From contig NZ_AORL01000019.1 of assembly GCF_000383095.1 (NCBI RefSeq), forward strand, positions 124,001-188,000: a DNA stretch of 64,000 nucleotides, written 5' to 3'. This document shows, piece after piece, positions 9,098 through 16,978 of the stretch (positions are counted from its first letter, which is position 1; every line of letters begins with the position of its first letter). The notes beneath the pieces were generated by a model, which ran no database searches, was not told the DNA's origin, and saw nothing but the letters and a program-made list of their open reading frames with translations. A program made the translations under genes and the position numbers. The stretch comes from Sphingomonas sp. PR090111-T3T-6A. GTDB lineage: Bacteria; Pseudomonadota; Alphaproteobacteria; Sphingomonadales; Sphingomonadaceae.

Positions 9098-10108
9098 TTA
9101 TTTTCGCATTAATCGGCTTTTTCTGGAGTGCCCGTTTGTCGTAGGGCGCGCTTTGTCCAATATTTCTGCAATTACTAAGAGGACAAGCGGAGCTAGATTT
9201 TCATCAATTTTTCCTGACTCGACGGATGCACACCAATCGTCCATGTGCGGTTCGATTTGATCAAGGGCTAGAGCAGCGTCTCCCTGGAACGGATGCGCTG
9301 GGGTCTCGCTATTCTCTTCCTCGAGTTGTTGATAGGCCTGCATCATCGCTTCGGCATCAGTGAGTTTATAGCCACGTATGCTGTGCCTCAGATCTTCGGG
9401 GTCTCTCAGAGCAGCATCGCCGGCCTCCCAATGTCGTAAGCAAATGTCCATCAGCGCTCGACGAATCTCTTCGTCAAAATGCTCGTTTCCACCGAGAGCG
9501 TCGATTGCGCGCTGCAGAAAGCGCGACTCCCGTTGGCGTGCCAGTTCTTCCTTGGTGCGAGGGCGGCTCATTGAAAGCTGCTCGGTCGATTGCCGTGATC
9601 GCGGCTGCAATGGCGAGATGATACGCATCAACTGGAACGCTGGACCCAGCACCACGACGTCGCGGATCTGGCGCTCGACGGCGGCTGCAAGCTGGGTTTG
9701 CAAAACCGTGACTTGTTCGGCTTCGCAGGCTTCGACCTGAGCCTGGGCGCTAGCTACGGCGGCTTGCGCTTGCTCCAGCGCCGCTTGGGAAGCTTGCAGC
9801 TGCCTCTTCGCGCTCAGCAGATCGTTGCGACTGCTAGCCACCTGACTCGGAAAGCCCTTCGAACTGTCTCTCCAACGGATGGTCTTGGCCTTCGCCGTGA
9901 CCTTTCTGTTGTCCCTGGCGAAAGGCGCCTGGTTGTGTTCGATCCAAGCGATCCAATGTTCCAGATCGGGCTTCGAGCCGCTCAGGGAGTGGATGAGGTC
10001 CGTGACCATCGCTTCGGTCAGCCAATTAGCTTTGAGCTTCTCGATCACGTCATCACGCATATGCCACTCCCAGGAGGCTGCGCGCAAAGCAGCCTCGGCA
10101 TTCTGCAT
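9098..10108 (-). CDS. Unknown protein with central coiled coil
   Basis: A protein of 336 aa, transcribed toward the integrase. About residues 1-85 are helical and charged (MRDDVIEKLKANWLT, HWIAWIEHNQAPFARDNRK). Residues 95-145 form an Ala/Gln-rich coiled coil (ASQAALEQAQAAVASAQAQ). The C-terminal half (from about MSRPRTKEELARQRES) is helical and acidic and could be an independent unit. A stop codon lies three codons before the start, so the N-terminus could be a truncation product of a larger protein. The first part resembles the C-terminal tail of mobilisation proteins in feel only; I would not assign that. It faces the hairpin-rich tract on its upstream side. Confidence 0.6.
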   Translation of the reverse strand: MQNAEAALRAASWEWHMRDDVIEKLKANWLTEAMVTDLIHSLSGSKPDLEHWIAWIEHNQAPFARDNRKVTAKAKTIRWRDSSKGFPSQVASSRNDLLSAKRQLQASQAALEQAQAAVASAQAQVEACEAEQVTVLQTQLAAAVERQIRDVVVLGPAFQLMRIISPLQPRSRQSTEQLSMSRPRTKEELARQRESRFLQRAIDALGGNEHFDEEIRRALMDICLRHWEAGDAALRDPEDLRHSIRGYKLTDAEAMMQAYQQLEEENSETPAHPFQGDAALALDQIEPHMDDWCASVESGKIDENLAPLVLLVIAEILDKARPTTNGHSRKSRLMRK

Positions 10109-10875
10109 GTCCAGGCTTCATGAAAATATGGTTGCCTCGCAGACGCTTTGCAGCGTCTCTCGGATCATTTTCCCTGCCTATTCGGCAGCGCAGGTTTTGA
10201 CCGAATAGGCAGGGGAAAGAACCTCTCGCTCCAGCGAGGAGGCCTTAAAATAGGCAGGGAGACCAGCCTTTTCATCCCTGAAAGAAATTTAGGCGCAATA
10301 CCGTAGATTTGGGGAAACCCAAATCTACTGCGCGAGCGGGGAAAATTTCCCCGCGTTGGCCAGAGCAGACCGCTCGACGAGCGGCAGCTTGGTGCGGAGC
10401 GGCGACGCCGCTCCTGGGTCTATGCCCGGCCAGCACGGGCGCCGACGAAAGGATATTGATGACACCAAGGCGGCGCACGCGAGATCCGGTCGCGAGACGA
10501 TAAAGCTCGATCAGCGATCCGCCGAACAGCTTGATAGGATTGGACGCCGCCGCTCGTTCGTTCAGCTTACATCAGGGCGGCAGTTGTACGGCGGCATTGG
10601 GGACTTTGTTGCCGTTCACGGCCGGCCCCCTCAACGTCAGCTTCCGGCGAGAGCGGTCATTCGTCCGCCGGCCGCGGCTATGTCGGTAACCGCCCGGACG
10701 GCACGGGATTAATTGTACCGGCGAGCCGATCCCGTCGACAATAGTACAGACGCCCCCGCGATCAGGACCGCGGCTAGAAGCGTGGATTGACAAACCAAAC
10801 GGACCAGCACTCCTGGAAAACGGATTGACGAACCGCAACGCGGCCGACACTTTCTTCGCAATTGCAACATGAGGG
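10109..10875. other. Gene-free tract of 767 bp between the coiled-coil gene and nasT
   Basis: Bases 10141-10475 are a dense series of stem-loops (described separately). From 10480 to 10875 I see no convincing gene. Short open frames on both strands lack start signals and family motifs. Bases 10594-10620 resemble 30209-30238 (GCATTGGGGACT versus GCATCGGGGACT, then TTGCCG), a recurrent intergenic sequence. The nasT promoter should lie near the 3' end, but no clear -35/-10 pair stands out. Confidence 0.55.
10141..10475. repeat. Cluster of at least eight stem-loops plus short direct repeats, candidate oriT or oriV
   Basis: In order: AGACGCT-TTGC-AGCGTCT (10141-10158). An 18-bp stem with one wobble joins 10168-10185 (TTTCCCTGCCTATTCGG) and 10201-10218. 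AATAGGCAGGG is repeated directly at 10204 and 10249. CAGGGA/TCCCTG pair at 10255 and 10275. GTAGATTTGGG-GAAA-CCCAAATCTAC (10303-10328) is framed by GCGCA/TGCGC. Then come GCGGGGAAA-A-TTTCCCCGC (10336-10354), CCGCTC-GAC-GAGCGG (10370-10384), GGAGCGGC-GAC-GCCGCTCC (10396-10414) and GCCCG/CGGGC near 10435. Such density is typical of transfer or replication origins; the function is inferred. Confidence 0.65.
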
Positions 10876-11469
10876 ATGATAGCAGGCTTGCGGATCGTGA
10901 TCGTCGATGACACGGGGCTGCGGGCGAGCATCCTTGAAGACGGTCTGAGCGAGGCCGGCTTCGACGATATCCATGTCGTTCCCCCGCGCGGTGGCTTCGT
11001 TGCACGAATCGAGCGCTTGGCGCCGGATGTGGTGCTGATGGATCTGGGCTCCCCCAGCCGAGATACGCTGGAGGAAATGCTCGTGGTCAGTCGCGCGCTG
11101 GCGCGTCCGATCGCCATGTTCGTCGATCAGTCGGACGATGCCATGATCGGGGCGGCAATCGATGCCGGCATCTCGGCCTATGTGGTGGACGGGTTGCGCA
11201 AGGAACGCGTGAAGCCGATCCTCGACCTCGCCATCCGCCGTTTCAATGCCTTCGCGCGCATGCAGAGCGAACTCGCCGAGGCCCGCACCGCGCTCGCGGA
11301 GCGCAAGACCATCGACAGGGCCAAAGCCATCCTGATGAACAGCCGCCAACTCTCCGAGCCCGACGCCTATGCCCTGTTGCGCTCGACCGCGATGAATCAG
11401 GGCCGTCGCATCGTCGAGGTGGCCGAGGCGCTGATCACGGCCAGCGATCTGCTCGGAGGCGGCGCATGA
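10876..11469 (+). CDS. nasT: ANTAR-domain antitermination regulator NasT
   Basis: A response-regulator-like protein of 197 aa that binds nascent RNA and prevents termination in nitrate-assimilation leaders. The receiver domain spans about residues 5-125 (LRIVIVDDTGLRASIL, VVLMDLGSPSRDT). The ANTAR RNA-binding domain lies at the C-terminus, about residues 135-190 (ERKTIDRAKAILMNSRQLSEP, then AYALLRSTAMNQGR). Its stop overlaps the nasS start (ATGA), which indicates translational coupling of sensor and effector. The expected RNA target, with two hexaloop hairpins, is present upstream of narK at 12719-12766. Confidence 0.93.
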   Translation: MIAGLRIVIVDDTGLRASILEDGLSEAGFDDIHVVPPRGGFVARIERLAPDVVLMDLGSPSRDTLEEMLVVSRALARPIAMFVDQSDDAMIGAAIDAGISAYVVDGLRKERVKPILDLAIRRFNAFARMQSELAEARTALAERKTIDRAKAILMNSRQLSEPDAYALLRSTAMNQGRRIVEVAEALITASDLLGGGA

Positions 11470-12671
11470 CCCGCATATCTGCCGCCTTCCTGCCGCTGAC
11501 CGACAGCGCGGTGCTGGTTGCCGCGCGCGAGAAGGGCTTTGCCGCCACGCAGGACATCGAGTTGGATCTGGTCCGCTCCGAAAGCTGGGCGACGCTGCGC
11601 GACCGGCTGGTCTACGGCCAGGTGCAGGCGGCGCACATGCTGGCGCCGCTGGCGATCGCGGTGACGCTGGGGTTGAGCCAGCATCCGGCCTCGCTGGCGA
11701 CACCGTTCAAGCTCAGCGTCAACGGCAACCTGCTGGTGATGGGCACCGCGTTTGCTGCCGCGCTCGACCCAGACATCCTACGCCGCATCGAGGACCCGGT
11801 GGCGACCGCGCACGACTTTGCTGCTGCGATCGGTCTCTATCGACGCAAGCCGGTGATCGGCATCGTCCATCGCTTCTCCTGCCATGCGCTGCTGCTGCGC
11901 TACTGGCTCAGCTCTGCGGGCATGGACCCGGACCGTGATCTGGTGCTGCGGGTTCTACCGCCGTCGCTGATGGGCGCCGCGTTGAAGGCGGGCGAGATCG
12001 ACGGCTTTGTTGCCGGCGAGCCCTGGAGCACCGTCGCGGTGCAGGAGGAGCAGGCGGAGATCGTCGCCGTGGGCGCCCGCATCTGGCAGCGCGGCGTCGA
12101 GAAGGTGCTGGCGCTCCGCACCGAATGGATGGAGGCGAATGCCGAAACGGTCGATCGGCTACTGATCGCGCTCGATCGCGCTGCCGCCTGGTGCGACGAT
12201 CCCGCCAACCATATCGAGCTCGCCGGCCTGCTAGCGCGACCGGGCTATGTCGACCGCCCGGCCGAGGCGATCCTTCCGGCATTGACGGGGCGGTTGGTGG
12301 CGCGGCCGGGCGAAGCGCTCGTCGAGGTGCCGGCAACGATGCTGTTCCACCGCGAGGCAGCCGGCTTCCCGTGGCGAAGCCAGGGGCTGTGGATCTATTC
12401 GCAACTGGTCCGTTGGGGGATGGCCGAGGCATCGCTGGAAGCAGAGCGGCTGGCGGCCGGGGTGTTTCGTTCTGACGTCTATCGCCGTGCGCTGGGCGGC
12501 GTCGGAGTGCCAATGCCGGGAGCGAGTCTGAAGGTCGAGGGCGCGCTGTCCGAGCCGATGGCGGTCGGATCGCACAGCGCGGGCCTGACGCTCGGTCCCG
12601 ACCGTTTCTTCGACGGACGGGTCTTCGATCCGGCCGACATCACCGCCTATCTCAACGGCTTCCGTCGCTGA
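11466..12671 (+). CDS. nasS: Nitrate sensor NasS (NrtA/CmpA-like binding protein)
   Basis: A protein of 401 aa related to the periplasmic nitrate-binding NrtA, but without a signal peptide (starts MTRISAAFLPLTDSAVLV). That is the feature separating cytoplasmic NasS sensors from transport proteins. Family blocks include LVRSESWATLRDRLVYGQ, QAAHMLAPLAIAVTLGL, the FAGEP-like block DGFVAGEPWSTVAV and EVPATMLFHREA. In known NasS-NasT pairs, NasS holds NasT inactive until nitrate or nitrite binds. The coupled overlap with nasT and the downstream leader support the same arrangement here. Confidence 0.92.
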   Translation: MTRISAAFLPLTDSAVLVAAREKGFAATQDIELDLVRSESWATLRDRLVYGQVQAAHMLAPLAIAVTLGLSQHPASLATPFKLSVNGNLLVMGTAFAAALDPDILRRIEDPVATAHDFAAAIGLYRRKPVIGIVHRFSCHALLLRYWLSSAGMDPDRDLVLRVLPPSLMGAALKAGEIDGFVAGEPWSTVAVQEEQAEIVAVGARIWQRGVEKVLALRTEWMEANAETVDRLLIALDRAAAWCDDPANHIELAGLLARPGYVDRPAEAILPALTGRLVARPGEALVEVPATMLFHREAAGFPWRSQGLWIYSQLVRWGMAEASLEAERLAAGVFRSDVYRRALGGVGVPMPGASLKVEGALSEPMAVGSHSAGLTLGPDRFFDGRVFDPADITAYLNGFRR

Positions 12672-12718
12672 TATTTTTGCACTTGCGAAATGCGACGCTT
12701 TGATGAAGTCTTGACCCG

Positions 12719-12786
12719 TCGCGCAAGGATGCGCGCTTAGCGGAGTCGAGCCTCAACGACGGGGCTTCCTCCACCATGAGATCAGC
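12719..12786 (+). promoter_or_regulatory. Two-hexaloop NasT target in the nas leader RNA
   Basis: P1: CGCGC-AAGGAT-GCGCG (12720-12735). P2: AGCCTC-AACGAC-GGGGCT (12749-12766, one U-G pair). Both six-base loops have A at position 1 and G at position 4, the pattern described for ANTAR targets. The tandem lies 21 bp before a strong intrinsic terminator. Confidence 0.8.
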
Positions 12787-12838
12787 AAAGCCGCTGTCCG
12801 GCCATCGCCATGCGCGAGGGGCTGGTGGCGGCTTTTTT
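12787..12838 (+). terminator. Intrinsic terminator in the nas leader, regulated by NasT
   Basis: AAAGCCGC (12787-12794) pairs with GCGGCTTT (12828-12835). An inner CCGGCC/GGCTGG stem and TCGC/GCGA tip continue it, and T6 ends at 12838, 31 bp before narK. Placed after the two hexaloops, it is the switch that stops nas transcription when NasT is held by NasS. Confidence 0.82.
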
Positions 12839-12869
12839 CGTGTCCACGCTTTTCGACGGGGGATTTGAT

Positions 12870-14111
12870 ATGGCGACCGCCTATTGGCCGGACGGACGGG
12901 AAGAGACCGGCAGCGGCTTCTGGAGCGCGGGCCACAAGCCGACTTTGATCGCGGCCTTCCTCTATTTCGACCTAGCGTTCATGGTCTGGGTGCTGCTCGG
13001 TCCGCTGGCACCGGAGATCGCCCGCACGCTGCATCTGACGGCGGCGCAAAAGGGCCTGATGGTCGCGACCCCGACGCTCGCCGGAGCCGTCCTTCGATTG
13101 GTGAACGGGCTGGCGGTCGATCGCATCGGGCCGAAACGCGCCGGTACGATCAGTCAGGTCATCGTCATCGCCGGCCTGCTGTTCGCCTGGGGCGTCGGGA
13201 TCAGCAGCTTTGCCGGCACGCTGGCGCTCGGCGTGATCCTGGGGTTCGCGGGAGCCAGCTTCGCGATCGCGTTGCCGCTGGCCAGCCGCTGGTATCCACC
13301 CGAGCATCAGGGCAAGGCGATGGGGATTGCCGGCATGGGCAATTCGGGCACGGTGTTCGCCTCGCTGTTCGCGCCGATGCTGGCGAAGGCGCTCGGCTGG
13401 AACGCGGTGCTGGGCCTGGCCTGCATCCCTCTGTCGATCGTGCTGGTGGCCTATCTGGCGATGGCCAAGGATGCGCCCGGCACGTCCGCGCCCAGGCGCC
13501 TGATCGACTATCTCCAGCCGTTGAAGCAGGCGGACGCCTGGTGGCTGATGGCCTTCTACGCCGTGACGTTCGGGGGTTTCGTCGGGCTGGCGGCCTCGCT
13601 GCCGATCTACTTCACCGAGGCCTTCGGGCTGACCATCGTCATGGCCGGCACCTGCACCGCGGCCTGTGTCTTCGCCGGATCGCTGGTGCGGCCGCTGGGC
13701 GGGGCGCTGGCGGATCGGATCGGCGGGGTGAAGACGCTGAGCCTGGTCTATCTGGTCGCCGCGGCGGCACTGGCCGGCGTCAGCGGCGCGCCGACGTTGG
13801 GAAGCGCGCTCGGCCTATTTGTGGTGGCGATGCTGGCGCTCGGCACCGGCAATGGCGCGGTGTTCCAGCTGGTCCCGCAGCGCTTCCGCGCGGAGATCGG
13901 GGTGATGACCGGGCTCGTCGGCATGGCGGGCGGCATCGGCGGCTTCTACCTCGCCTCGTCGCTGGGCATCGCCCGGCAGCTGACCGGCAGCTTCGCGCCG
14001 GGCTTCCTCATCTTCGCAGGTCTCGCGCTGGCGGCCGCTATGGCGCTGGCCGCGATCAAGGGGCGGTGGCGCGCGACGTGGGACGCGGCGGCGGCCGGCG
14101 TCCGCATTTGA
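12870..14111 (+). CDS. narK: Nitrate/nitrite transporter, NarK/NasA-type MFS
   Basis: A major-facilitator protein of 413 aa with about 12 membrane segments that imports nitrate for assimilation. The N-terminal cytoplasmic stretch (MATAYWPDGREETGSGFW) precedes TM1 (FLYFDLAFMVWVLLGPLAP). The MFS loop motif is NGLAVDRIGPKR, and nitrate-signature-like glycine-rich helices are GFAGASFAIALPLASRW and GNGAVFQLVPQRFR. ATG 12870 is chosen over an upstream frame extension because GGGGGA precedes it and the leader terminator ends just before. It is the first structural gene of the nas operon. Confidence 0.93.
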   Translation: MATAYWPDGREETGSGFWSAGHKPTLIAAFLYFDLAFMVWVLLGPLAPEIARTLHLTAAQKGLMVATPTLAGAVLRLVNGLAVDRIGPKRAGTISQVIVIAGLLFAWGVGISSFAGTLALGVILGFAGASFAIALPLASRWYPPEHQGKAMGIAGMGNSGTVFASLFAPMLAKALGWNAVLGLACIPLSIVLVAYLAMAKDAPGTSAPRRLIDYLQPLKQADAWWLMAFYAVTFGGFVGLAASLPIYFTEAFGLTIVMAGTCTAACVFAGSLVRPLGGALADRIGGVKTLSLVYLVAAAALAGVSGAPTLGSALGLFVVAMLALGTGNGAVFQLVPQRFRAEIGVMTGLVGMAGGIGGFYLASSLGIARQLTGSFAPGFLIFAGLALAAAMALAAIKGRWRATWDAAAAGVRI

Positions 14112-14125
14112 TCGGAGCGACAGAC

Positions 14126-16633
14126 ATGGACTTCTACGAACAGGATCTGGGTGCCGCGGCTGACGACCGGACGGTGCAGGCCGCACTTCCGCACCTCGTC
14201 GTCATCGGCAACGGCATGGCTGGGTGCCGCGCGGTGGAGGAACTTCTGGCGCGGGACGCCGGCCGCTACCGCGTCACCATCTTCGGCGCCGAGCCGCATG
14301 TGAACTATAACCGCATCATGCTCTCGCCGGTGCTGGCGGGGGAGAAGACGTTTGACGAGATCGTCATCAACGATCGCGCCTGGTACGCCGACAACGGCAT
14401 CGATCTAATCGTCGCGGACCCGGTCGAGAGGATCGACCGCGCCGCGAAGACGGTCACTTCCCGCTCGGGCCGTACCGTCGCCTATGACCGGCTGCTGATC
14501 GCGACGGGCTCGGATCCCTTCATCATTCCGGTGCCGGGCCGCGATCTGCACGGCGTTATCGGCTTCCGCGACCTGCACGATGTCGACCGCATGCTGGCGG
14601 CGGCGGAGAAGGGTGGCGACGCGGTCGTCATCGGCGGCGGACTGCTCGGGCTGGAGGCAGCCCATGGCCTGACCCTGCGCGGCATGAAGGTGACGGTGCT
14701 GCACATCATGCCGACGCTGATGGAGCGTCAGCTGGACGAGGCGGCGGCATGGCTGCTCAAGACCGCGCTGGAGGCGCGCGGTCAGACCATCCTGACCGGC
14801 GCCGACACCGCCGAGATCGTCGGCGACGGATGGGTCGAGGGCGTGCGCCTGAAGGACGGGCGCGAGATTCCGGCGAGCCTGGTCGTGATGGCGGTCGGCA
14901 TTCGTCCGTCGGTGGCACTGGCGCGGGAATGCGGGCTGGAGGTCGGGCGCGGCGTCAAGGTCGACGACCATATGGTGACCTCAGACCCCGCGGTGCTCGC
15001 GGTCGGCGAATGCGTCGAGCATGACGGCCTGGTCTATGGCCTCGTGGCGCCGCTGTGGGAGATGTGCCGCGCCTTGGCCGACGGTCTGGTCGAGCAGCCG
15101 ACCGGCTATCGCGGCTCGGTGACCTCGACCAAGCTGAAGGTCGCCGGGCTGGATGTCTTTTCGGCGGGCGATTTCTCCGGTGGCGAAGGCACGGAGGACA
15201 TCGTGTTGCGCGATGCCTCGCGCGGCATCTACAAGCGGGTGGTGCTGAAGGAGGATCGCGTCGTCGGCGCCGTCCTTTACGGCGATACGGCCGATGGCGG
15301 CTGGTATTTCGACCTGATGCGCAAGGGCGAGGATGTCGCGATGCTGCGCGACATGCTGATCTTCGGCCAGGCCTATGCCTCCGGGGGTGGGCGCACGGAC
15401 CCTAAGGCGGCCGTTGCGGCGCTTTCCGACGACACGGAAATCTGCGGCTGCAACGGCGTCAGCAAGGGCCAGGTGGTCGCCGCCATCGCGGGCGGCGCAT
15501 GCAGTCTGGATGCGGTGCGCGCCACCTGCAAGGCGTCGGCGAGCTGCGGCTCCTGTACCGGGCTGGTCGAGACCTTGCTGGCGGTGACGCTGGGCGACGA
15601 GGTCGAAAGCGGGCCGAAGACGATGTGCCAATGCACCAGCTTCACCCATGACGATGTGCGGCGGGAAATCGTGGCGCAGGGGCTGCGCTCGATCCCGGAG
15701 GTGATGCAGCGGCTGCACTGGTCGACGCCGGACGGCTGCTCCTCCTGCCGGCCCGCGCTCAATTATTACCTGCTCTGCGCGCTGCCGGGCGACTATGAGG
15801 ACGACCAGCAGAGCCGCTTCGTCAACGAGCGGCTTCACGCCAACATCCAGAAGGACGGCACCTATTCGGTGGTGCCTCGGATGTGGGGCGGCCTCACCAA
15901 TCCGCGCGAGCTGCGGGCGATCGCCGATGTGGTGGAGAAGTACCATGCACCGATGGTGAAGGTGACGGGCGGCCAGCGGCTCGACATCTTCGGCATCCGC
16001 AAGGAGGATTTGCCCGCCGTCTGGGCCGATTTGAACGCCGCCGGCATGGTCTCGGGCCATGCCTATGGCAAGGCGCTGCGCACGGTGAAGACCTGCGTCG
16101 GCTCCGAATGGTGCCGCTTCGGCACGCAGGATTCGACCGGGCTCGGCGTCAAGCTCGAGAAGATGACCTGGGGCAGCTGGATGCCCCACAAGTTCAAGAT
16201 CGCGGTCTCGGGCTGCCCGCGCAACTGCGCCGAGGCGACGATCAAGGACTTCGGCGTGGTCTGCGTGGACTCGGGCTATGAGCTCCATGTCGGCGGCAAT
16301 GGCGGGATGAAGGTCCGCGTGACCGACCTGCTCTGCAAGGTCGCCACCGAGCAGGAGGCGATGGAATATTGCGCCGCCTTCACCCAGCTCTACCGCGAGG
16401 AGGCGCGCTATCTGGAGCGCACCGCGCCCTGGGTCGAACGGGTGGGGCTCGACTATGTGAAGCGGCGCATCGTCGAGGATGAGGGCAATCGCAAGGCGCT
16501 GACGCGGCGCTTCCTCCATTCCCAGAGCTTCAGCCAGGACGACCCATGGGCGACACGCGCCGCCGGCGCCGACCGGCAGCTTCACCATCCCATGGCCGAA
16601 TTCCAGCCGATGCCGGCTGTCGCAGCGGAGTAA
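14126..16633 (+). CDS. nirB: Assimilatory nitrite reductase [NAD(P)H], large subunit
   Basis: Reduces nitrite to ammonium with NAD(P)H via FAD, Fe-S and siroheme; 835 aa. FAD-binding VVIGNGMAGCRAVEELLARD is near residue 20; NAD-binding VVIGGGLLGLEAAHGL is near residue 168. A BFD-type [2Fe-2S] segment (CGCNGVSKGQVV, then CKASASCGSCTGLV) is near residues 435-480, with a second Cys-rich block (CQCTSFT, CSSCRPALNYYL). The sulfite-reductase half-domain carries the siroheme/4Fe-4S cysteines KTCVGSEWCRFG and SGCPRNCAEATIKD. ATG 14126 lies 14 bp after the narK stop; nirD follows after 4 bp. Confidence 0.96.
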   Translation: MDFYEQDLGAAADDRTVQAALPHLVVIGNGMAGCRAVEELLARDAGRYRVTIFGAEPHVNYNRIMLSPVLAGEKTFDEIVINDRAWYADNGIDLIVADPVERIDRAAKTVTSRSGRTVAYDRLLIATGSDPFIIPVPGRDLHGVIGFRDLHDVDRMLAAAEKGGDAVVIGGGLLGLEAAHGLTLRGMKVTVLHIMPTLMERQLDEAAAWLLKTALEARGQTILTGADTAEIVGDGWVEGVRLKDGREIPASLVVMAVGIRPSVALARECGLEVGRGVKVDDHMVTSDPAVLAVGECVEHDGLVYGLVAPLWEMCRALADGLVEQPTGYRGSVTSTKLKVAGLDVFSAGDFSGGEGTEDIVLRDASRGIYKRVVLKEDRVVGAVLYGDTADGGWYFDLMRKGEDVAMLRDMLIFGQAYASGGGRTDPKAAVAALSDDTEICGCNGVSKGQVVAAIAGGACSLDAVRATCKASASCGSCTGLVETLLAVTLGDEVESGPKTMCQCTSFTHDDVRREIVAQGLRSIPEVMQRLHWSTPDGCSSCRPALNYYLLCALPGDYEDDQQSRFVNERLHANIQKDGTYSVVPRMWGGLTNPRELRAIADVVEKYHAPMVKVTGGQRLDIFGIRKEDLPAVWADLNAAGMVSGHAYGKALRTVKTCVGSEWCRFGTQDSTGLGVKLEKMTWGSWMPHKFKIAVSGCPRNCAEATIKDFGVVCVDSGYELHVGGNGGMKVRVTDLLCKVATEQEAMEYCAAFTQLYREEARYLERTAPWVERVGLDYVKRRIVEDEGNRKALTRRFLHSQSFSQDDPWATRAAGADRQLHHPMAEFQPMPAVAAE

Positions 16634-16637
16634 GCAG

Positions 16638-16976
16638 ATGATCGGAGACTGGATCGATATCGGCTGGGTCGACGAGATCCCGGTGCGCGGTTCCCGCACG
16701 GTGCCTGTGGCGGGTGGCGAGGAGGTGGCGGTGTTCCGCACTGCCGATGGCAAGGTCTTCGCGCTCGCCAATCGCTGCCCGCACAAGGGCGGCCCGCTGA
16801 GCCAGGGCATCGTCCACGGTCACAGCGTCGCGTGCCCGCTGCACAATTGGCAGATCGCGCTCGCGACAGGCGAGGCACAGGGCGGCGACAAAGGCTGCGC
16901 GCCGACCATTCCGGTGAAGCTGAGCGGTGGTCGGGTGCTGCTGTGCCGGGCGTCGACGCTGAAGGCCGCTGCCTGA
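16638..16976 (+). CDS. nirD: Assimilatory nitrite reductase, small subunit (Rieske type)
   Basis: A protein of 112 aa, full length for NirD. The Rieske [2Fe-2S] ligand pair is present: CPHKGGPLS (Cys-x-His) and CPLHNWQIAL (Cys-x-x-His), so this copy keeps the cluster that many NirD proteins lack. The N-terminus WIDIGWVDEIPVRGSRTV fits the family. It overlaps nothing and is followed two bases after its stop by nasA, consistent with one mRNA. Confidence 0.94.
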   Translation: MIGDWIDIGWVDEIPVRGSRTVPVAGGEEVAVFRTADGKVFALANRCPHKGGPLSQGIVHGHSVACPLHNWQIALATGEAQGGDKGCAPTIPVKLSGGRVLLCRASTLKAAA

Positions 16977-16978
16977 CG

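Noticed and set aside
10141-10475. CRISPR array
   Set aside because: The repeats are inverted and of unequal length and spacing, with no constant repeat-spacer unit, and no cas genes are present in the window.
12884-14125. Long upstream extension of nirB in frame
   Set aside because: It lies over narK in another frame and reads as Arg/Gly-rich nonsense. NirB similarity begins only after ATG 14126.
16832-16978. Upstream extension of nasA
   Set aside because: It overlaps nirD in another frame. The [4Fe-4S] ligand region expected at the N-terminus begins right after ATG 16979.
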